Assembly: GCF_021502725.1 (NCBI RefSeq)
Contig: NZ_JAKFFS010000003.1
Location: 310,001-374,000, forward strand
Source: Dyadobacter sp. CY345
GTDB lineage: Bacteria > Bacteroidota > Bacteroidia > Cytophagales > Spirosomataceae
Reading direction: 5' to 3'
Length of the DNA stretch: 64,000 nt
Numbering within the stretch: the first letter of the stretch is position 1; the number at the start of each line of letters is the position of its first letter. This document shows, piece after piece, positions 26,285-34,969 of this stretch. Position numbers and translations under genes: made by a program. The notes beneath the pieces are model-generated. The model saw only the letters and a program-made list of their open reading frames with translations, was not told where the DNA came from and did not search any database.

Positions 26285-27676
26285 ATGAATAACTGGAAGT
26301 ACATATATTTTGTAGGAATAGGCGGAATAGGAATGAGCGCATTGGCCAGATGGTTCAAAGCAAACGATTTTCAAGTGGCGGGTTATGACAAAACGTCAAC
26401 TCCGCTGGTTCAAAATCTGATCGCAGAGGGGATTCCTGTTACGCTTGAAGACGAAGTAGAAAGTATTCCCGGAGCATTTTTAACCGATCCGTCTGAAACT
26501 TTAATTGTTTACACGCCGGCTGTACCTATCCAGCATAAGCAAATGAATTATTTCAGGCAGGAAAATTTTATGATCCTGAAAAGGTCACAAGTATTGGGTC
26601 TACTGACGAAAAATTTAAAAACAGTAGGAGTAGCCGGAACGCACGGTAAAACGACAACCTCATCGATAGTTGCCCATATCCTGCGATATTCAGACGTGAA
26701 CTGTACAGCCTTTTTAGGTGGAATAACTCAGAATTATGGTACCAATTTGTTGTTAAATGCCCCAACAGACAACTTGAATGAGGTTGTATGCGTGGTTGAG
26801 GCTGACGAATTTGACAGATCATTTTTAACACTATTTCCGGAAATCGCAATTGTTACTTCCACAGATGCTGATCATTTGGATATCTATGGAAAACACGAAA
26901 ATGTCTTAGCATCTTTCAGAGAATTTGTGAGTCAGATCGACGAGGGGGGAGCATTGTTTATGCGCGAGGGATTGGAAATTGCTGACAGTAGTAAAGCGCG
27001 GGTCTTTACTTATTCTTTGGATAGCGGTGATTATCATGCGGGGAATATAAGAATAGAAAATGCACGTTTTGTATTTGATATCATTTATCCGGACGGTTTG
27101 ATCAAAGATGTTGCGATGAAAATTCCCGGATATCACAATATCGAGAATTCAATCGCGGCAAGCGCAGTGGCTTTGTATCTTGGTGTTTCCGGTGAAAATA
27201 TAAAAGGAGCGCTCGAAAGTTACAAAGGAGTTAAGAGACGTTTCGAATATCAGGTTGAACTTCCTGCGAAAGTGTATATAGATGATTACGCTCACCATCC
27301 TTCGGAAATCGAAGCATTTTTATCTTCTGTAAAAGCGCTTTATCCAGGAAGGCATATTACTGGGATTTTCCAACCCCACCTATTTACACGCACGAGAGAT
27401 TTTGCCGACGGATTTTCTGAAAGCTTATCACTTGTAGACAGACTATTACTTTTGGATATTTATCCTGCCAGAGAATTGCCCATTGAAGGAGTAAATTCTG
27501 AGATGCTTTTGGATAAAATTGAGATTGATGACAAACATTTGGTTAGTAAAAAAGATGTTTTAGACCTTTTACCAAAATTAAATACGGATATTGTGGTGAC
27601 GATTGGAGCAGGTGATATTGACACACTTGTCGGTCCTATCAAAAATATTCTACAAAACCCATTTAGTAATAATTAG
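26285..27676 (+). CDS. murC: UDP-N-acetylmuramate--L-alanine ligase
   Basis: A 463-residue Mur ligase that adds L-alanine to UDP-MurNAc. KYIYFVGIGGIGMSALARW is the N-terminal signature, the P-loop reads VAGTHGKTTTS near residue 115, and VVEADEFDRSF, YGKHENVLASF and YIDDYAHHPSEI are MurC-specific. Length is normal. It lies 42 bases after murG and 25 before ftsQ in the same direction. Confidence 0.96.
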   Translation: MNNWKYIYFVGIGGIGMSALARWFKANDFQVAGYDKTSTPLVQNLIAEGIPVTLEDEVESIPGAFLTDPSETLIVYTPAVPIQHKQMNYFRQENFMILKRSQVLGLLTKNLKTVGVAGTHGKTTTSSIVAHILRYSDVNCTAFLGGITQNYGTNLLLNAPTDNLNEVVCVVEADEFDRSFLTLFPEIAIVTSTDADHLDIYGKHENVLASFREFVSQIDEGGALFMREGLEIADSSKARVFTYSLDSGDYHAGNIRIENARFVFDIIYPDGLIKDVAMKIPGYHNIENSIAASAVALYLGVSGENIKGALESYKGVKRRFEYQVELPAKVYIDDYAHHPSEIEAFLSSVKALYPGRHITGIFQPHLFTRTRDFADGFSESLSLVDRLLLLDIYPARELPIEGVNSEMLLDKIEIDDKHLVSKKDVLDLLPKLNTDIVVTIGAGDIDTLVGPIKNILQNPFSNN

Positions 27677-27701
27677 CACCAGCCCTTTTAAAATTACTAA
27701 G

Positions 27702-28478
27702 ATGTTACGTAAATTTGAATATTCTTGGCATTTATTTAAACGTAGCTTGTGGCTCATTTTGCCTATTATTGGGATAGGTATGGCCGAAAGTCGCCTTGGT
27801 AATCAGCGCTGTAACAATATTATCATCTCAATTGACGGTGATTCGGGGATGCATTTTCTGGATAAAACAGATATTCAAATGCTCCTGACTGAAAACGGAA
27901 ATGATCCATTATTGGGAAGCAGATTGCGGGATGTTCATCTTTCCGACCTTGAAAATAGGGTCAGGAAAAATAAACTTGTAAAAAAATGTCAGGTTTTTCG
28001 TGACCTAAAAGGTAATGTTGTCGTAGAAGTTGAGCAGGAAAAACCGCTTGCAAGATGGATCAATACATCGCAAAATGGGGAGTGGCGAAATACGTCAGGA
28101 TACTATATTAATAATGAAGGCGTTTTTTTTCCGTTGTCAGATAGTTATTCAGCACGGACATTGTTAGTTTCAGGGCCTTTTTTTATAAATTCAAAGCAAT
28201 TGAAAAGTAAAAAAGGAGTAATGCTGATGGATCTGATTCGTTTTTTAAATAAGGACGAATTCTGGAAAGCTCAGATCGCTGAAATGTATGTAGATAAAGA
28301 CGGCGAAGTTCAGTTAATGACTTTGTTGGGAGACCAGCGTATTGAGTTGGGAATGCCGGAGGATTTTGCACCGAAATTTGACAAGTTGCGTATTTTTTAC
28401 GACAGGGTACTTAGCAAAGATTGGAGCAGATATTCGAAAATTAGTGTTAAGTTTCAAGATCAAATAGTTTGTGAATAA
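27702..28478 (+). CDS. ftsQ: Cell-division protein FtsQ (DivIB-like)
   Basis: A 258-residue bitopic inner-membrane protein. It has a short basic cytosolic end, one TM segment (SLWLILPIIGIGMAES), then a POTRA-like region (about residues 40-120) with VEVEQEKPLARW, and a DivIB-type beta domain. FtsQ links early and late divisome proteins through FtsB/FtsL. The ATG at 27702 is preferred; an in-frame start at 27603 would overlap murC by 74 bases and add 33 residues before the TM. Sequence similarity in this family is weak, so the position between murC and ftsA supports the call. Confidence 0.88.
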   Translation: MLRKFEYSWHLFKRSLWLILPIIGIGMAESRLGNQRCNNIIISIDGDSGMHFLDKTDIQMLLTENGNDPLLGSRLRDVHLSDLENRVRKNKLVKKCQVFRDLKGNVVVEVEQEKPLARWINTSQNGEWRNTSGYYINNEGVFFPLSDSYSARTLLVSGPFFINSKQLKSKKGVMLMDLIRFLNKDEFWKAQIAEMYVDKDGEVQLMTLLGDQRIELGMPEDFAPKFDKLRIFYDRVLSKDWSRYSKISVKFQDQIVCE

Positions 28479-28493
28479 TAATTCACCATCAAC

Positions 28494-29837
28494 ATGGCAC
28501 AGGATAATATTGTAGTAGGAGTAGATATTGGAAGCACGAAAATTACCGTTATCGCAGCACAAGGCAAAGCAACGGGATCTCGTTTTGACAATATTGAGAT
28601 TTTGGGATTTAGTGAGGTTCTTGTGCCTGAAGGAGCCGTAATAAATGGTTCGGTGGAAAATATTATGCAGGTTGGAACTGCGTTACGTGAAGCGCTCGCA
28701 GAGGCTTCATCACGCTCCGATCTGGATATTGGTATTGTAAATGTAAGTTTTAGCGGAAGTCATGTACGGGTAACACCGCAGAGTGACGGTAGCATACGCC
28801 CGACATCATCAGCAGGTGATGAAGTTACGCAAAAGGATGTAGATCAATTAGTTGACGATATGTATCGGGCAAAAACTGAGGCAAATTATGATGTGCTTCA
28901 TGTTTTGCCAATGGAATTCGTTGTGGATAATTCTATGGGTGTTCGTCAGCCTGTTGGAAGGACAGGTATCAAGCTTGGAGGAAATTTTTTAATTGTTTCT
29001 GCAAATAATCAATCGATACAAAGAACGAGGAAAAGTCTGATTGAAGCCGACCCGCATCTAAGATGTGACAAGATGATCTACGCGCCGCTTGCAACAAGTC
29101 TGGCTGTGCTTGACGAAGGTGAAATGAAAGCAGGTATTGCCATGGTTGATATAGGTGATCATACCACAGATCTTGTAATTTACTCAGAAGGCATTATTCG
29201 GCATATCGCTTCTTTTCCGGTGTCTGGAAGACTTATCACCGCCGACTTGAAAACGGGATGCGGGATTCAATTGCCCAATGCTGAAAAATTAAAAAAGGAG
29301 CATGGCGTGGCAATTTCTGCTGATGTGCCGCTAAATATTGAAATTTTGGTTAACTTTCTTGCAGGAAGAGCGCCAAAGCAAGTTTTAAAGAAAAATGTTG
29401 CGCTGATTATTGAAGAACGGCTGAAGGAAATTGCGGCAATGGTTTATGCCGAAATTGTTAAATCCGGATATGAGGAGCATTTAATTGGCGGCCTTGTCCT
29501 GACCGGCGGAACAGCCAACATTCCTGAAATTGAAATATTATTTGAAAAAGTGACCAATATGCCTGTTCGGGTCGGATTACCTGAACGTCTGGCGCATACT
29601 GCAAAAGCTGATGCTGTTAGCAATACTTCGTATTCAACTGCGATAGGATTAGCCTGGGCTGGTATTAAGTCAATAGATCCACGCGTAAAATCAATATGTA
29701 GACCTCCTGTACATCAAAGCGCCCCGTTAAGAGAAACACCCACTAAACCAAAAGAAGTAAAAAGATTGCCGAAAGATGACGGTTCGTTTTGGGATCGCAT
29801 TATCGGTAGAAAAGACGACAGCATAGGAGATTATTGA
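28494..29837 (+). CDS. ftsA: Cell-division protein FtsA (actin-like)
   Basis: A 447-residue actin-fold ATPase that tethers FtsZ to the membrane. NIVVGVDIGSTKITVI forms the phosphate-1 motif, and IAMVDIGDHTTDLVIY and GLVLTGGTANIPEIE give phosphate-2 and adenosine motifs. The SHMA/1C domain lies about residues 85-165. The C-terminal tail SFWDRIIGRKDDSIGDY is short and amphipathic, fitting a membrane-targeting helix. It is 15 bases after ftsQ. Confidence 0.95.
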   Translation: MAQDNIVVGVDIGSTKITVIAAQGKATGSRFDNIEILGFSEVLVPEGAVINGSVENIMQVGTALREALAEASSRSDLDIGIVNVSFSGSHVRVTPQSDGSIRPTSSAGDEVTQKDVDQLVDDMYRAKTEANYDVLHVLPMEFVVDNSMGVRQPVGRTGIKLGGNFLIVSANNQSIQRTRKSLIEADPHLRCDKMIYAPLATSLAVLDEGEMKAGIAMVDIGDHTTDLVIYSEGIIRHIASFPVSGRLITADLKTGCGIQLPNAEKLKKEHGVAISADVPLNIEILVNFLAGRAPKQVLKKNVALIIEERLKEIAAMVYAEIVKSGYEEHLIGGLVLTGGTANIPEIEILFEKVTNMPVRVGLPERLAHTAKADAVSNTSYSTAIGLAWAGIKSIDPRVKSICRPPVHQSAPLRETPTKPKEVKRLPKDDGSFWDRIIGRKDDSIGDY

Positions 29838-29878
29838 AATTATTTGGAAGAATTGCACTTTTATCAACCACCCGGACT

Positions 29879-31309
29879 ATGAATAAAAATTTGTTGCACT
29901 CCTTAGACCAGGACTACATAGTGAACGAAATCGTGAAGGATCCCATGACTGAACCAGCTATTATTAAAGTGATAGGTGTTGGAGGCGGAGGAAGTAATGC
30001 CGTTAACTATATGTTTGAAAAGAAAATCAAAGATGTAGAATTCGCGGTTTGTAACACAGACAGACAGGCCTTGGCGAATAGTCCGGTTCCTGTAAAAATT
30101 CAGCTTGGTGCTACATTGACCCAGGGGCTGGGAGCAGGTACAGATGCAACAAAAGGAAAAGAAGCGGCTCTTGAAACGATTGAAGAGATCAAAGCTTTGT
30201 TAGGAGGTTCAACGCAGATGGTTTTTATCACGGCCGGTATGGGCGGTGGAACGGGAACCGGAGCAGCACCTGTTATCGCACAGCTTGCCAAGGAAATGGG
30301 GAAACTTACTGTGGCGGTAGTTACAGCACCATATACCTGGGAAGGTCTTGACAAAAAGGAGCAGGCACTTGAAGGTATCGAACAATTGAAAGAATTCAGT
30401 GACACTGTACTGGTGGTACTGAATGATAAACTTGAAGAACTCTATGAAGATATGACATTGACCCAGGCATTTGCCGAGGCTGATGGAATTCTTCTTAACG
30501 CGGTAAAAAGTATTTCCGAAATCATCACGACGAATGGAAATATCAATACTGACTTTAAAGATGTTGAAAAAGTTCTTAAAAACGCGGGACAGTCTGTAAT
30601 GGGAACTGCTGAGGCGACTGGTCTTGATCGCGCCCAGATAGCCATCAAAGAGGCGCTGGACTCGCCGCTTCTAAACGACCGCGATATCCGGGGTGCGAAA
30701 CGTATCCTTGTTACATTGGCTACGAGCAAGAAAAGAGAAGCTACCATGAAGGAGCAGCGCGAAATCTGGAAGTATGTTCTTTCTCAGGTTGGAGGCGAAG
30801 CCAGAATGTTTAAACTTGGTACGATTACAGACGATTCTCTCAGTGACAAACTTCGCGTTACAATTGTAGCAGCAGGTTTCGATAGCATTGAATCTCCTAT
30901 TCCGGGAATTGCGTTGAAAAACGGATTTAACGGAAAGACAAATCCTCACGAGGTAGTACCTGAAGTTTCCGAGGTTTTTGAGAATCATCAATCTGAATTG
31001 GTTCTTACGCAGGAGCTCGAAGAAAATACTGCCACAGGTTCAATCGACTTCATGGTTGATCCCGACGTGCTAACTTTGGATAATAATAATACATCTTCAT
31101 TCACACACGTTTCTTATGTGGAGCTTGGAGAAAACAATGACTGGTCAAACGAAGAAACGGCGAAAATTGAAGCTATGATAAAATCTTTCCAGAGCGGCCT
31201 TGTTAAATGGGGTGATTTGGAAGGGCCTGCTTACCGTCGCAGCCACATTGAATTATGGAAACGCCCGTCGATTCCGGCAAACGAAATGGAACAACATTGG
31301 TTGAAATAA
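29879..31309 (+). CDS. ftsZ: Cell-division protein FtsZ (tubulin-like GTPase)
   Basis: A 476-residue tubulin homologue that polymerises into the Z-ring. KVIGVGGGGSNAVNYM, the GTP-binding signature GMGGGTGTGAAPVIA, and the T7-loop NTDF-like NINTDFKDV are all present. About 25 residues precede the core, a common Bacteroidetes extension. The start at 29879 (ATG) is favoured; a TTG at 29834 overlaps the ftsA stop. The C-terminal linker is acidic, and the tail carries GPAYRR followed by about 22 further residues, rather than a terminal E. coli-like peptide. It ends the division cluster, with a strong terminator overlapping its stop. Confidence 0.96.
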   Translation: MNKNLLHSLDQDYIVNEIVKDPMTEPAIIKVIGVGGGGSNAVNYMFEKKIKDVEFAVCNTDRQALANSPVPVKIQLGATLTQGLGAGTDATKGKEAALETIEEIKALLGGSTQMVFITAGMGGGTGTGAAPVIAQLAKEMGKLTVAVVTAPYTWEGLDKKEQALEGIEQLKEFSDTVLVVLNDKLEELYEDMTLTQAFAEADGILLNAVKSISEIITTNGNINTDFKDVEKVLKNAGQSVMGTAEATGLDRAQIAIKEALDSPLLNDRDIRGAKRILVTLATSKKREATMKEQREIWKYVLSQVGGEARMFKLGTITDDSLSDKLRVTIVAAGFDSIESPIPGIALKNGFNGKTNPHEVVPEVSEVFENHQSELVLTQELEENTATGSIDFMVDPDVLTLDNNNTSSFTHVSYVELGENNDWSNEETAKIEAMIKSFQSGLVKWGDLEGPAYRRSHIELWKRPSIPANEMEQHWLK

Positions 31310-31344
31310 AAGAAAAAGGAGCTCACGAAGCTCCTTTTTCTTTT
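31308..31344. terminator. Bidirectional terminator between ftsZ and the FMN reductase
   Basis: AAAAGAAAAAGGAGCT (31308-31323) and AGCTCCTTTTTCTTTT (31329-31344) form a perfect 16-bp stem with a 5-base loop. It begins within the ftsZ stop codon and ends at the stop of the convergent gene, so both coding regions run right up to it. Confidence 0.93.
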
Positions 31345-31882
31345 AAAAACGGATAATTTGTTCTGCCTGGATTTCCAGCAATTCTTTATATAATGGATTG
31401 GTGATTTCATTGTCGATAAAGTGTGCCTGAATTTGTGCCAGCTTAACGCGAAGTGCCAAAGTATTCATCCCCAGGTAGCTGAAAATGTCATTCAAATGAC
31501 TCAACGCAGTAACGGCGCCTTGCATATTTGATGACAAACCTACCAACGCAGCTTTTTTATTTGTGAAACTGTTGGGATAAGGAAGTCCGTCAATAAAGGC
31601 TTTTAAAACCCCGGGATAAGAACCGTTGTATTCAGGTGTAATAAAAATAAATTTTTCAGCACCGTCAATCTGGCTTCTGAGTGCATTGAATGCGTCATTT
31701 TTACCACTGTTACCGTAAAGGGCCGTATAAGTAAAATCATGAGGCAGGTTAACTAAATCAAGAATGGTACTTGCCGTATTATTCTGATTGAGAAGTTTTT
31801 GGTAATATTCTGCGATGCGTCGTGACATCGAGTTCGGCCTGTTGGTGCCGACAATAATCACAATGGAAGAAGTAGCTGTCAT
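31343..31882 (-). CDS. NADPH-dependent FMN reductase-family protein
   Basis: A 179-residue flavodoxin-like cytosolic protein. The N-terminal IIVGTNRPNSMSRRIAEYY is the FMN phosphate-binding loop (GTxRxxS type), and FITPEYNGSYPGVLKAFID is the classic FMN_red motif near residue 82. It would reduce FMN, quinones or azo compounds with NADPH; the true substrate is not evident. It is monocistronic and convergent with ftsZ, sharing a terminator. Confidence 0.88.
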   Translation of the reverse strand: MTATSSIVIIVGTNRPNSMSRRIAEYYQKLLNQNNTASTILDLVNLPHDFTYTALYGNSGKNDAFNALRSQIDGAEKFIFITPEYNGSYPGVLKAFIDGLPYPNSFTNKKAALVGLSSNMQGAVTALSHLNDIFSYLGMNTLALRVKLAQIQAHFIDNEITNPLYKELLEIQAEQIIRF

Positions 31883-32035
31883 ATGTTAAGAACGAAACGA
31901 AATCCGCGGATTTGAGTTCGTTATGAAATCTTGATTAAGCGAATAAGTCCACAAGGTAAAAATAAATTTTATCCTTGCCCAATTTGTTAAACCACGGTAA
32001 AAATTAATAAATGAGAAGCATGGCTTCATCACTCT

Positions 32036-32067
32036 TTGACGATACCAAACATTTATTAGTATATTTG
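32036..32067 (+). promoter_or_regulatory. Promoter of accD
   Basis: TTG at 32036-32038 (in TTGAC), 21 bases, then TATATTTG at 32060-32067, a good Bacteroidetes match. The leader to the accD ATG is about 70 bases. Confidence 0.72.
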
Positions 32068-32145
32068 ATCCCTAATTTCATTATGAATTAAGTCTATAAG
32101 AATTTTTTTACAGACAATAATTAAAGATATTAACCCACTAAAAAT

Positions 32146-32988
32146 ATGTCCTGGTTTATTCGGAAAGAAAAAGGTATCAACACTCCCACCGAAATGAAAC
32201 GTGAAGCTCCGGATGGGTTGTGGTATCAATGTCCAAATTGTAAGAAAATTACAGCTACAAGAGAGCATAAATTGAACGCTTACACTTGTCCACATTGCAA
32301 CTATCATGAAAAGGTGGGCTCTGATGTTTATTTTGAACTACTATTTGACCAAAATAAATTTACAGAACTGGACGCCGATCTGACTTCTGGTGATCCTCTT
32401 AATTTTGTAGATACCAAAGCATATCCGGATCGTATCAAAGCTACCCAGGCAAAAACTGGTTTAAAAGATGCGGTTCGCACCGGCCACGGAAAAATGAACG
32501 ATGTTAAAGTCGTTATTGCCTGTATGGATTTTAATTTTATCGGCGGTTCTATGGGATCTGTGGTAGGAGAAAAAATCGCCCGTGCCATCAATTATTCATT
32601 GAAACACAAACAGCCTTTTTTGATGATTTCCAAATCAGGCGGAGCGCGTATGATGGAAGCGGGATTCTCATTGATGCAGATGGCTAAGACTTCTGCAAGA
32701 CTCGCGTTATTGTCTGAAGAGAAAATTCCTTACATATCATTGCTGACAGATCCTACGACAGGTGGCGTAACTGCATCTTATGCCATGTTAGGAGATTTTA
32801 ATATTTCTGAGCCCGAAGCTTTGATTGGTTTTGCTGGTCCTCGTGTTATTCGTGAAACAATTGGTAAAGATCTTCCAAAAGGATTCCAAAGTGCAGAATT
32901 TGTTTTGGAACACGGTTTCCTTGATTTTATCGTTGACCGTAAAGATTTGAAGGATAAACTAAGCAGTCTGCTTACAATGCTGAAATAG
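32146..32988 (+). CDS. accD: Acetyl-CoA carboxylase carboxyltransferase, beta subunit
   Basis: A 280-residue enzyme subunit that, with AccA, transfers CO2 from carboxybiotin to acetyl-CoA to make malonyl-CoA, the first step of fatty acid synthesis. An N-terminal zinc ribbon shows CPNC (about residue 30) and CPHC (about residue 49). The crotonase-type core has [31 protein letters not shown] and [12 protein letters not shown], and the oxyanion region [11 protein letters not shown]. Length is typical. It is preceded by its own promoter and followed by a hairpin. Confidence 0.96.
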   Translation: MSWFIRKEKGINTPTEMKREAPDGLWYQCPNCKKITATREHKLNAYTCPHCNYHEKVGSDVYFELLFDQNKFTELDADLTSGDPLNFVDTKAYPDRIKATQAKTGLKDAVRTGHGKMNDVKVVIACMDFNFIGGSMGSVVGEKIARAINYSLKHKQPFLMISKSGGARMMEAGFSLMQMAKTSARLALLSEEKIPYISLLTDPTTGGVTASYAMLGDFNISEPEALIGFAGPRVIRETIGKDLPKGFQSAEFVLEHGFLDFIVDRKDLKDKLSSLLTMLK

Positions 32989-33010
32989 CGGATACGCACT
33001 GATAATATTT

Positions 33011-33062
33011 AGCCACAACTCTTCGTAAGATTTATCGCGGGGTTGTGGCTTTTATTATTTTT
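33011..33062 (+). terminator. Terminator after accD
   Basis: AGCCACAAC (33011-33019) and GTTGTGGCT (33042-33050) form a perfect 9-bp stem with a 22-base loop, followed by a T-rich run. Confidence 0.72.
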
Positions 33063-33105
33063 TCAAATTTATTTGAACATCTGAATTGGAGTATTGGAAA
33101 CCAAG

Positions 33106-33585
33106 TCATGGACAATTTGCTTTTCTTCTCGTGTCCGTGATTGCATTAATCTTCCAGCCGGTTTTAGTTTTAATCATTGTGAAAACATTAACACCACAAT
33201 GAGAAAATGTTTCGCCGCGGAAAAATTTATACGGAGCCCAGACAGTTGCCATCGGGCCGTCGACTGAAATTTTTACATTTGAAATTCTTTCATCCCATTT
33301 TTCCGTGTGGGGTTTCCCGACCGCAGCCACAAAGCCATCTGCTTTGCTGTTCGATATCACAACGGAGTCTTTTTCATTTATTGATACAGATGTCAAGATC
33401 GCCTGTGATGTAAAGGCGCTTCTGACAAGCGACGAATCCCCGGATCTCATTCCATCAAATAATTTGTCGACAGATGCGCGGATTGAAGTTTCTTCTGATT
33501 GTGCAAAGGCCAAGTTTGAAATAGTTATTAAAAGGCAAATTGAAATTGCAGATTTGTATAGGCGCCTGTTGGTTGTTCTTTTCAT
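33106..33585 (-). CDS. Secreted NTF2-like (SnoaL/DUF4440-type) protein
   Basis: A 159-residue protein with a signal peptide (ISICLLITISNLAFAQ) and a mature domain of about 130 residues of the NTF2-like fold: an N-terminal helix (IRASVDKLFDGMRSGD), then alternating strands ending in TGWKINAITDTRR. Such proteins are small cone-shaped barrels, often of unknown function and sometimes ligand-binding. The ATG at 33585 is chosen because it gives a compact signal peptide; another in-frame ATG is 21 bases upstream. It is divergent from smpB, whose promoter occupies the shared gap. Confidence 0.78.
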   Translation of the reverse strand: MKRTTNRRLYKSAISICLLITISNLAFAQSEETSIRASVDKLFDGMRSGDSSLVRSAFTSQAILTSVSINEKDSVVISNSKADGFVAAVGKPHTEKWDERISNVKISVDGPMATVWAPYKFFRGETFSHCGVNVFTMIKTKTGWKINAITDTRRKANCP

Positions 33586-33588
33586 TTG

Positions 33589-33619
33589 TTGGTATAGTTT
33601 TAGCAAAACTGTAATTTTG
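33589..33619 (+). promoter_or_regulatory. Promoter of smpB
   Basis: TTG at 33589-33591, 20 bases, TAATTTTG at 33612-33619. This matches the phylum consensus at ideal spacing. It lies within the divergent intergenic region, about 28 bases upstream of the smpB ATG. Confidence 0.75.
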
Positions 33620-33646
33620 CAGACCTTTTTGTGTTAGTAATAGAAT

Positions 33647-34105
33647 ATGTCAGAGAAATTAGTAAAAAAAGTCGATATCCGAAACAGACGTGCGTCGTTC
33701 GAATATTTTTTCCTTGAAGAGTTTACAGCCGGTTTGTCTTTAACAGGAACCGAAATAAAATCAATACGTCAGGGTAAAGTCAATCTTACCGATGCATACT
33801 GTTTGTTCATGGATGGAGAACTTTATGTGCGCAGCATGCACGTATCCGTTTATACAGAAGGAACACACTGGAACCATGATCCGCTACGCGACCGGAAGCT
33901 TTTGCTTACCAAACGCGAAATGCGAAAACTCAGTGAGAATTTAAAGGATCAGGGATTAACGATTGTTCCCGTACGCCTCTTTACAACTGATCGTGGTTTT
34001 GCCAAATTGCATATTGCACTTGCAAAGGGTAAGAAGCTTTATGATAAACGCGACAGCATTAAAGAAAAAGATCTGAAACGCGAAAATGATCGTGCCGATT
34101 ACTAA
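33647..34105 (+). CDS. smpB: SsrA-binding protein SmpB
   Basis: A 152-residue OB-fold protein that delivers tmRNA to stalled ribosomes for trans-translation. IRNRRASFEYFFLEEFTAGL, LTGTEIKSIRQGKVNL and the C-terminal KGKKLYDKRDSIKEKD are strong signatures. The basic C-terminal tail that enters the empty mRNA channel is present. The tmRNA gene (ssrA) itself is not in this window. Confidence 0.97.
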   Translation: MSEKLVKKVDIRNRRASFEYFFLEEFTAGLSLTGTEIKSIRQGKVNLTDAYCLFMDGELYVRSMHVSVYTEGTHWNHDPLRDRKLLLTKREMRKLSENLKDQGLTIVPVRLFTTDRGFAKLHIALAKGKKLYDKRDSIKEKDLKRENDRADY

Positions 34106-34273
34106 ACACTTAATGCGTGCAAGAGTTGGTTATACGATGTATTGTTCAGAAAATTTTTATATACATAAATCTCAGGCGGTACCGAAAAGTCTTTTTCAAC
34201 AATAATTGAATTTTACAAAACGTTTTTTTACGTAAATTTCCTATATTGTGGGAATTAATTGCCGTAAAGACTC

Positions 34274-34786
34274 ATGGGTAAAGTTCTGGTTCTTAATCAA
34301 GATTACAGCGCGCTTAGCGTTTGCACAGTGCCAAAAGCATTTCTGTTAGTTTATTTAAACAAAGCTGAATTGCTGGCGGAGTCGCCGACTCATTTTCTCA
34401 GGACTGTCAGGGATAACTATCCAATGCCTGTTGTTATCCGGCTCAACAGCTATATAAATCTTCCCTATCGTGGTGTCGTGATGACCCGTCATAATATTTT
34501 TAAAAGGGATGGGAACCGATGTCAATATTGCGGAACCCATGATCATCTGACCCTGGATCATGTTATGCCCAAGTCCAGAGGAGGAAAAACAACCTGGGAT
34601 AATTTAGCGACTGCCTGCAAACGTTGCAATTCAAAAAAAGGGGATTACACACCGGAAGAAGCCGGAATGCATTTAAGGCAACGCCCATTCCGACCTTCGT
34701 TTCTGATGTTTATCCGCGACTTTTCAGGTTTTACTGATGCAGAATGGCTTCCTTATCTCGGCTCAAAAGAAAGAGCTGCTAACTGA
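34274..34786 (+). CDS. HNH endonuclease family protein
   Basis: A 170-residue protein. The C-terminal half carries an HNH domain with zinc-binding CQYC (about residue 81) and CKRC (about residue 117), and the catalytic region LTLDHVMPKSRGG with the following Asn in TTWDNLATAC. The N-terminus GKVLVLNQDYSALSVC is a conserved feature of a widespread, chromosomal, non-mobile HNH family in Bacteroidetes and relatives. It is not inside an intron or intein. Its cellular role is not established. The 168-base gap before it and the 183-base gap after it hold no other gene. Confidence 0.87.
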   Translation: MGKVLVLNQDYSALSVCTVPKAFLLVYLNKAELLAESPTHFLRTVRDNYPMPVVIRLNSYINLPYRGVVMTRHNIFKRDGNRCQYCGTHDHLTLDHVMPKSRGGKTTWDNLATACKRCNSKKGDYTPEEAGMHLRQRPFRPSFLMFIRDFSGFTDAEWLPYLGSKERAAN

Positions 34787-34876
34787 TTGAAACTCCCCTA
34801 CTTCGCCTGTTTTGGCAACTTATAATTTTTTTCTAAATCAAATCCTAGAGATAAGGATTTTTATTTAGAAAATACC

Positions 34877-34884
34877 TACCTTTG
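34877..34884 (+). promoter_or_regulatory. Likely -7 element of the rpsA promoter
   Basis: TACCTTTG at 34877-34884 fits TAnnTTTG. No TTG is at the expected distance, so this is a partial match. Transcription from here would give a leader of about 80 bases containing a short GCTCG / CGAGAGC dyad (34930-34955), possibly a control hairpin. Confidence 0.5.
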
Positions 34885-34969
34885 CGTCCTCTTTTTAAAT
34901 AACAAGTTAAACTAATTTTCGACTGCGTGGCTCGCCAGTTGATGTAATCGAGAGCTTTAATTCCTATTT

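Noticed and set aside
27603..27701. Longer start for ftsQ at 27603
   Set aside because: It would overlap murC by 74 bases and place 33 extra residues before the TM helix.
32146..32330. Zinc ribbon at the start of accD as a separate small regulator
   Set aside because: It is the normal N-terminal zinc domain of AccD, in frame with the carboxyltransferase core.
34274..34786. HNH gene as a homing endonuclease or restriction enzyme
   Set aside because: It is not inside an intron or intein, has no methylase neighbour and belongs to a stable chromosomal family.
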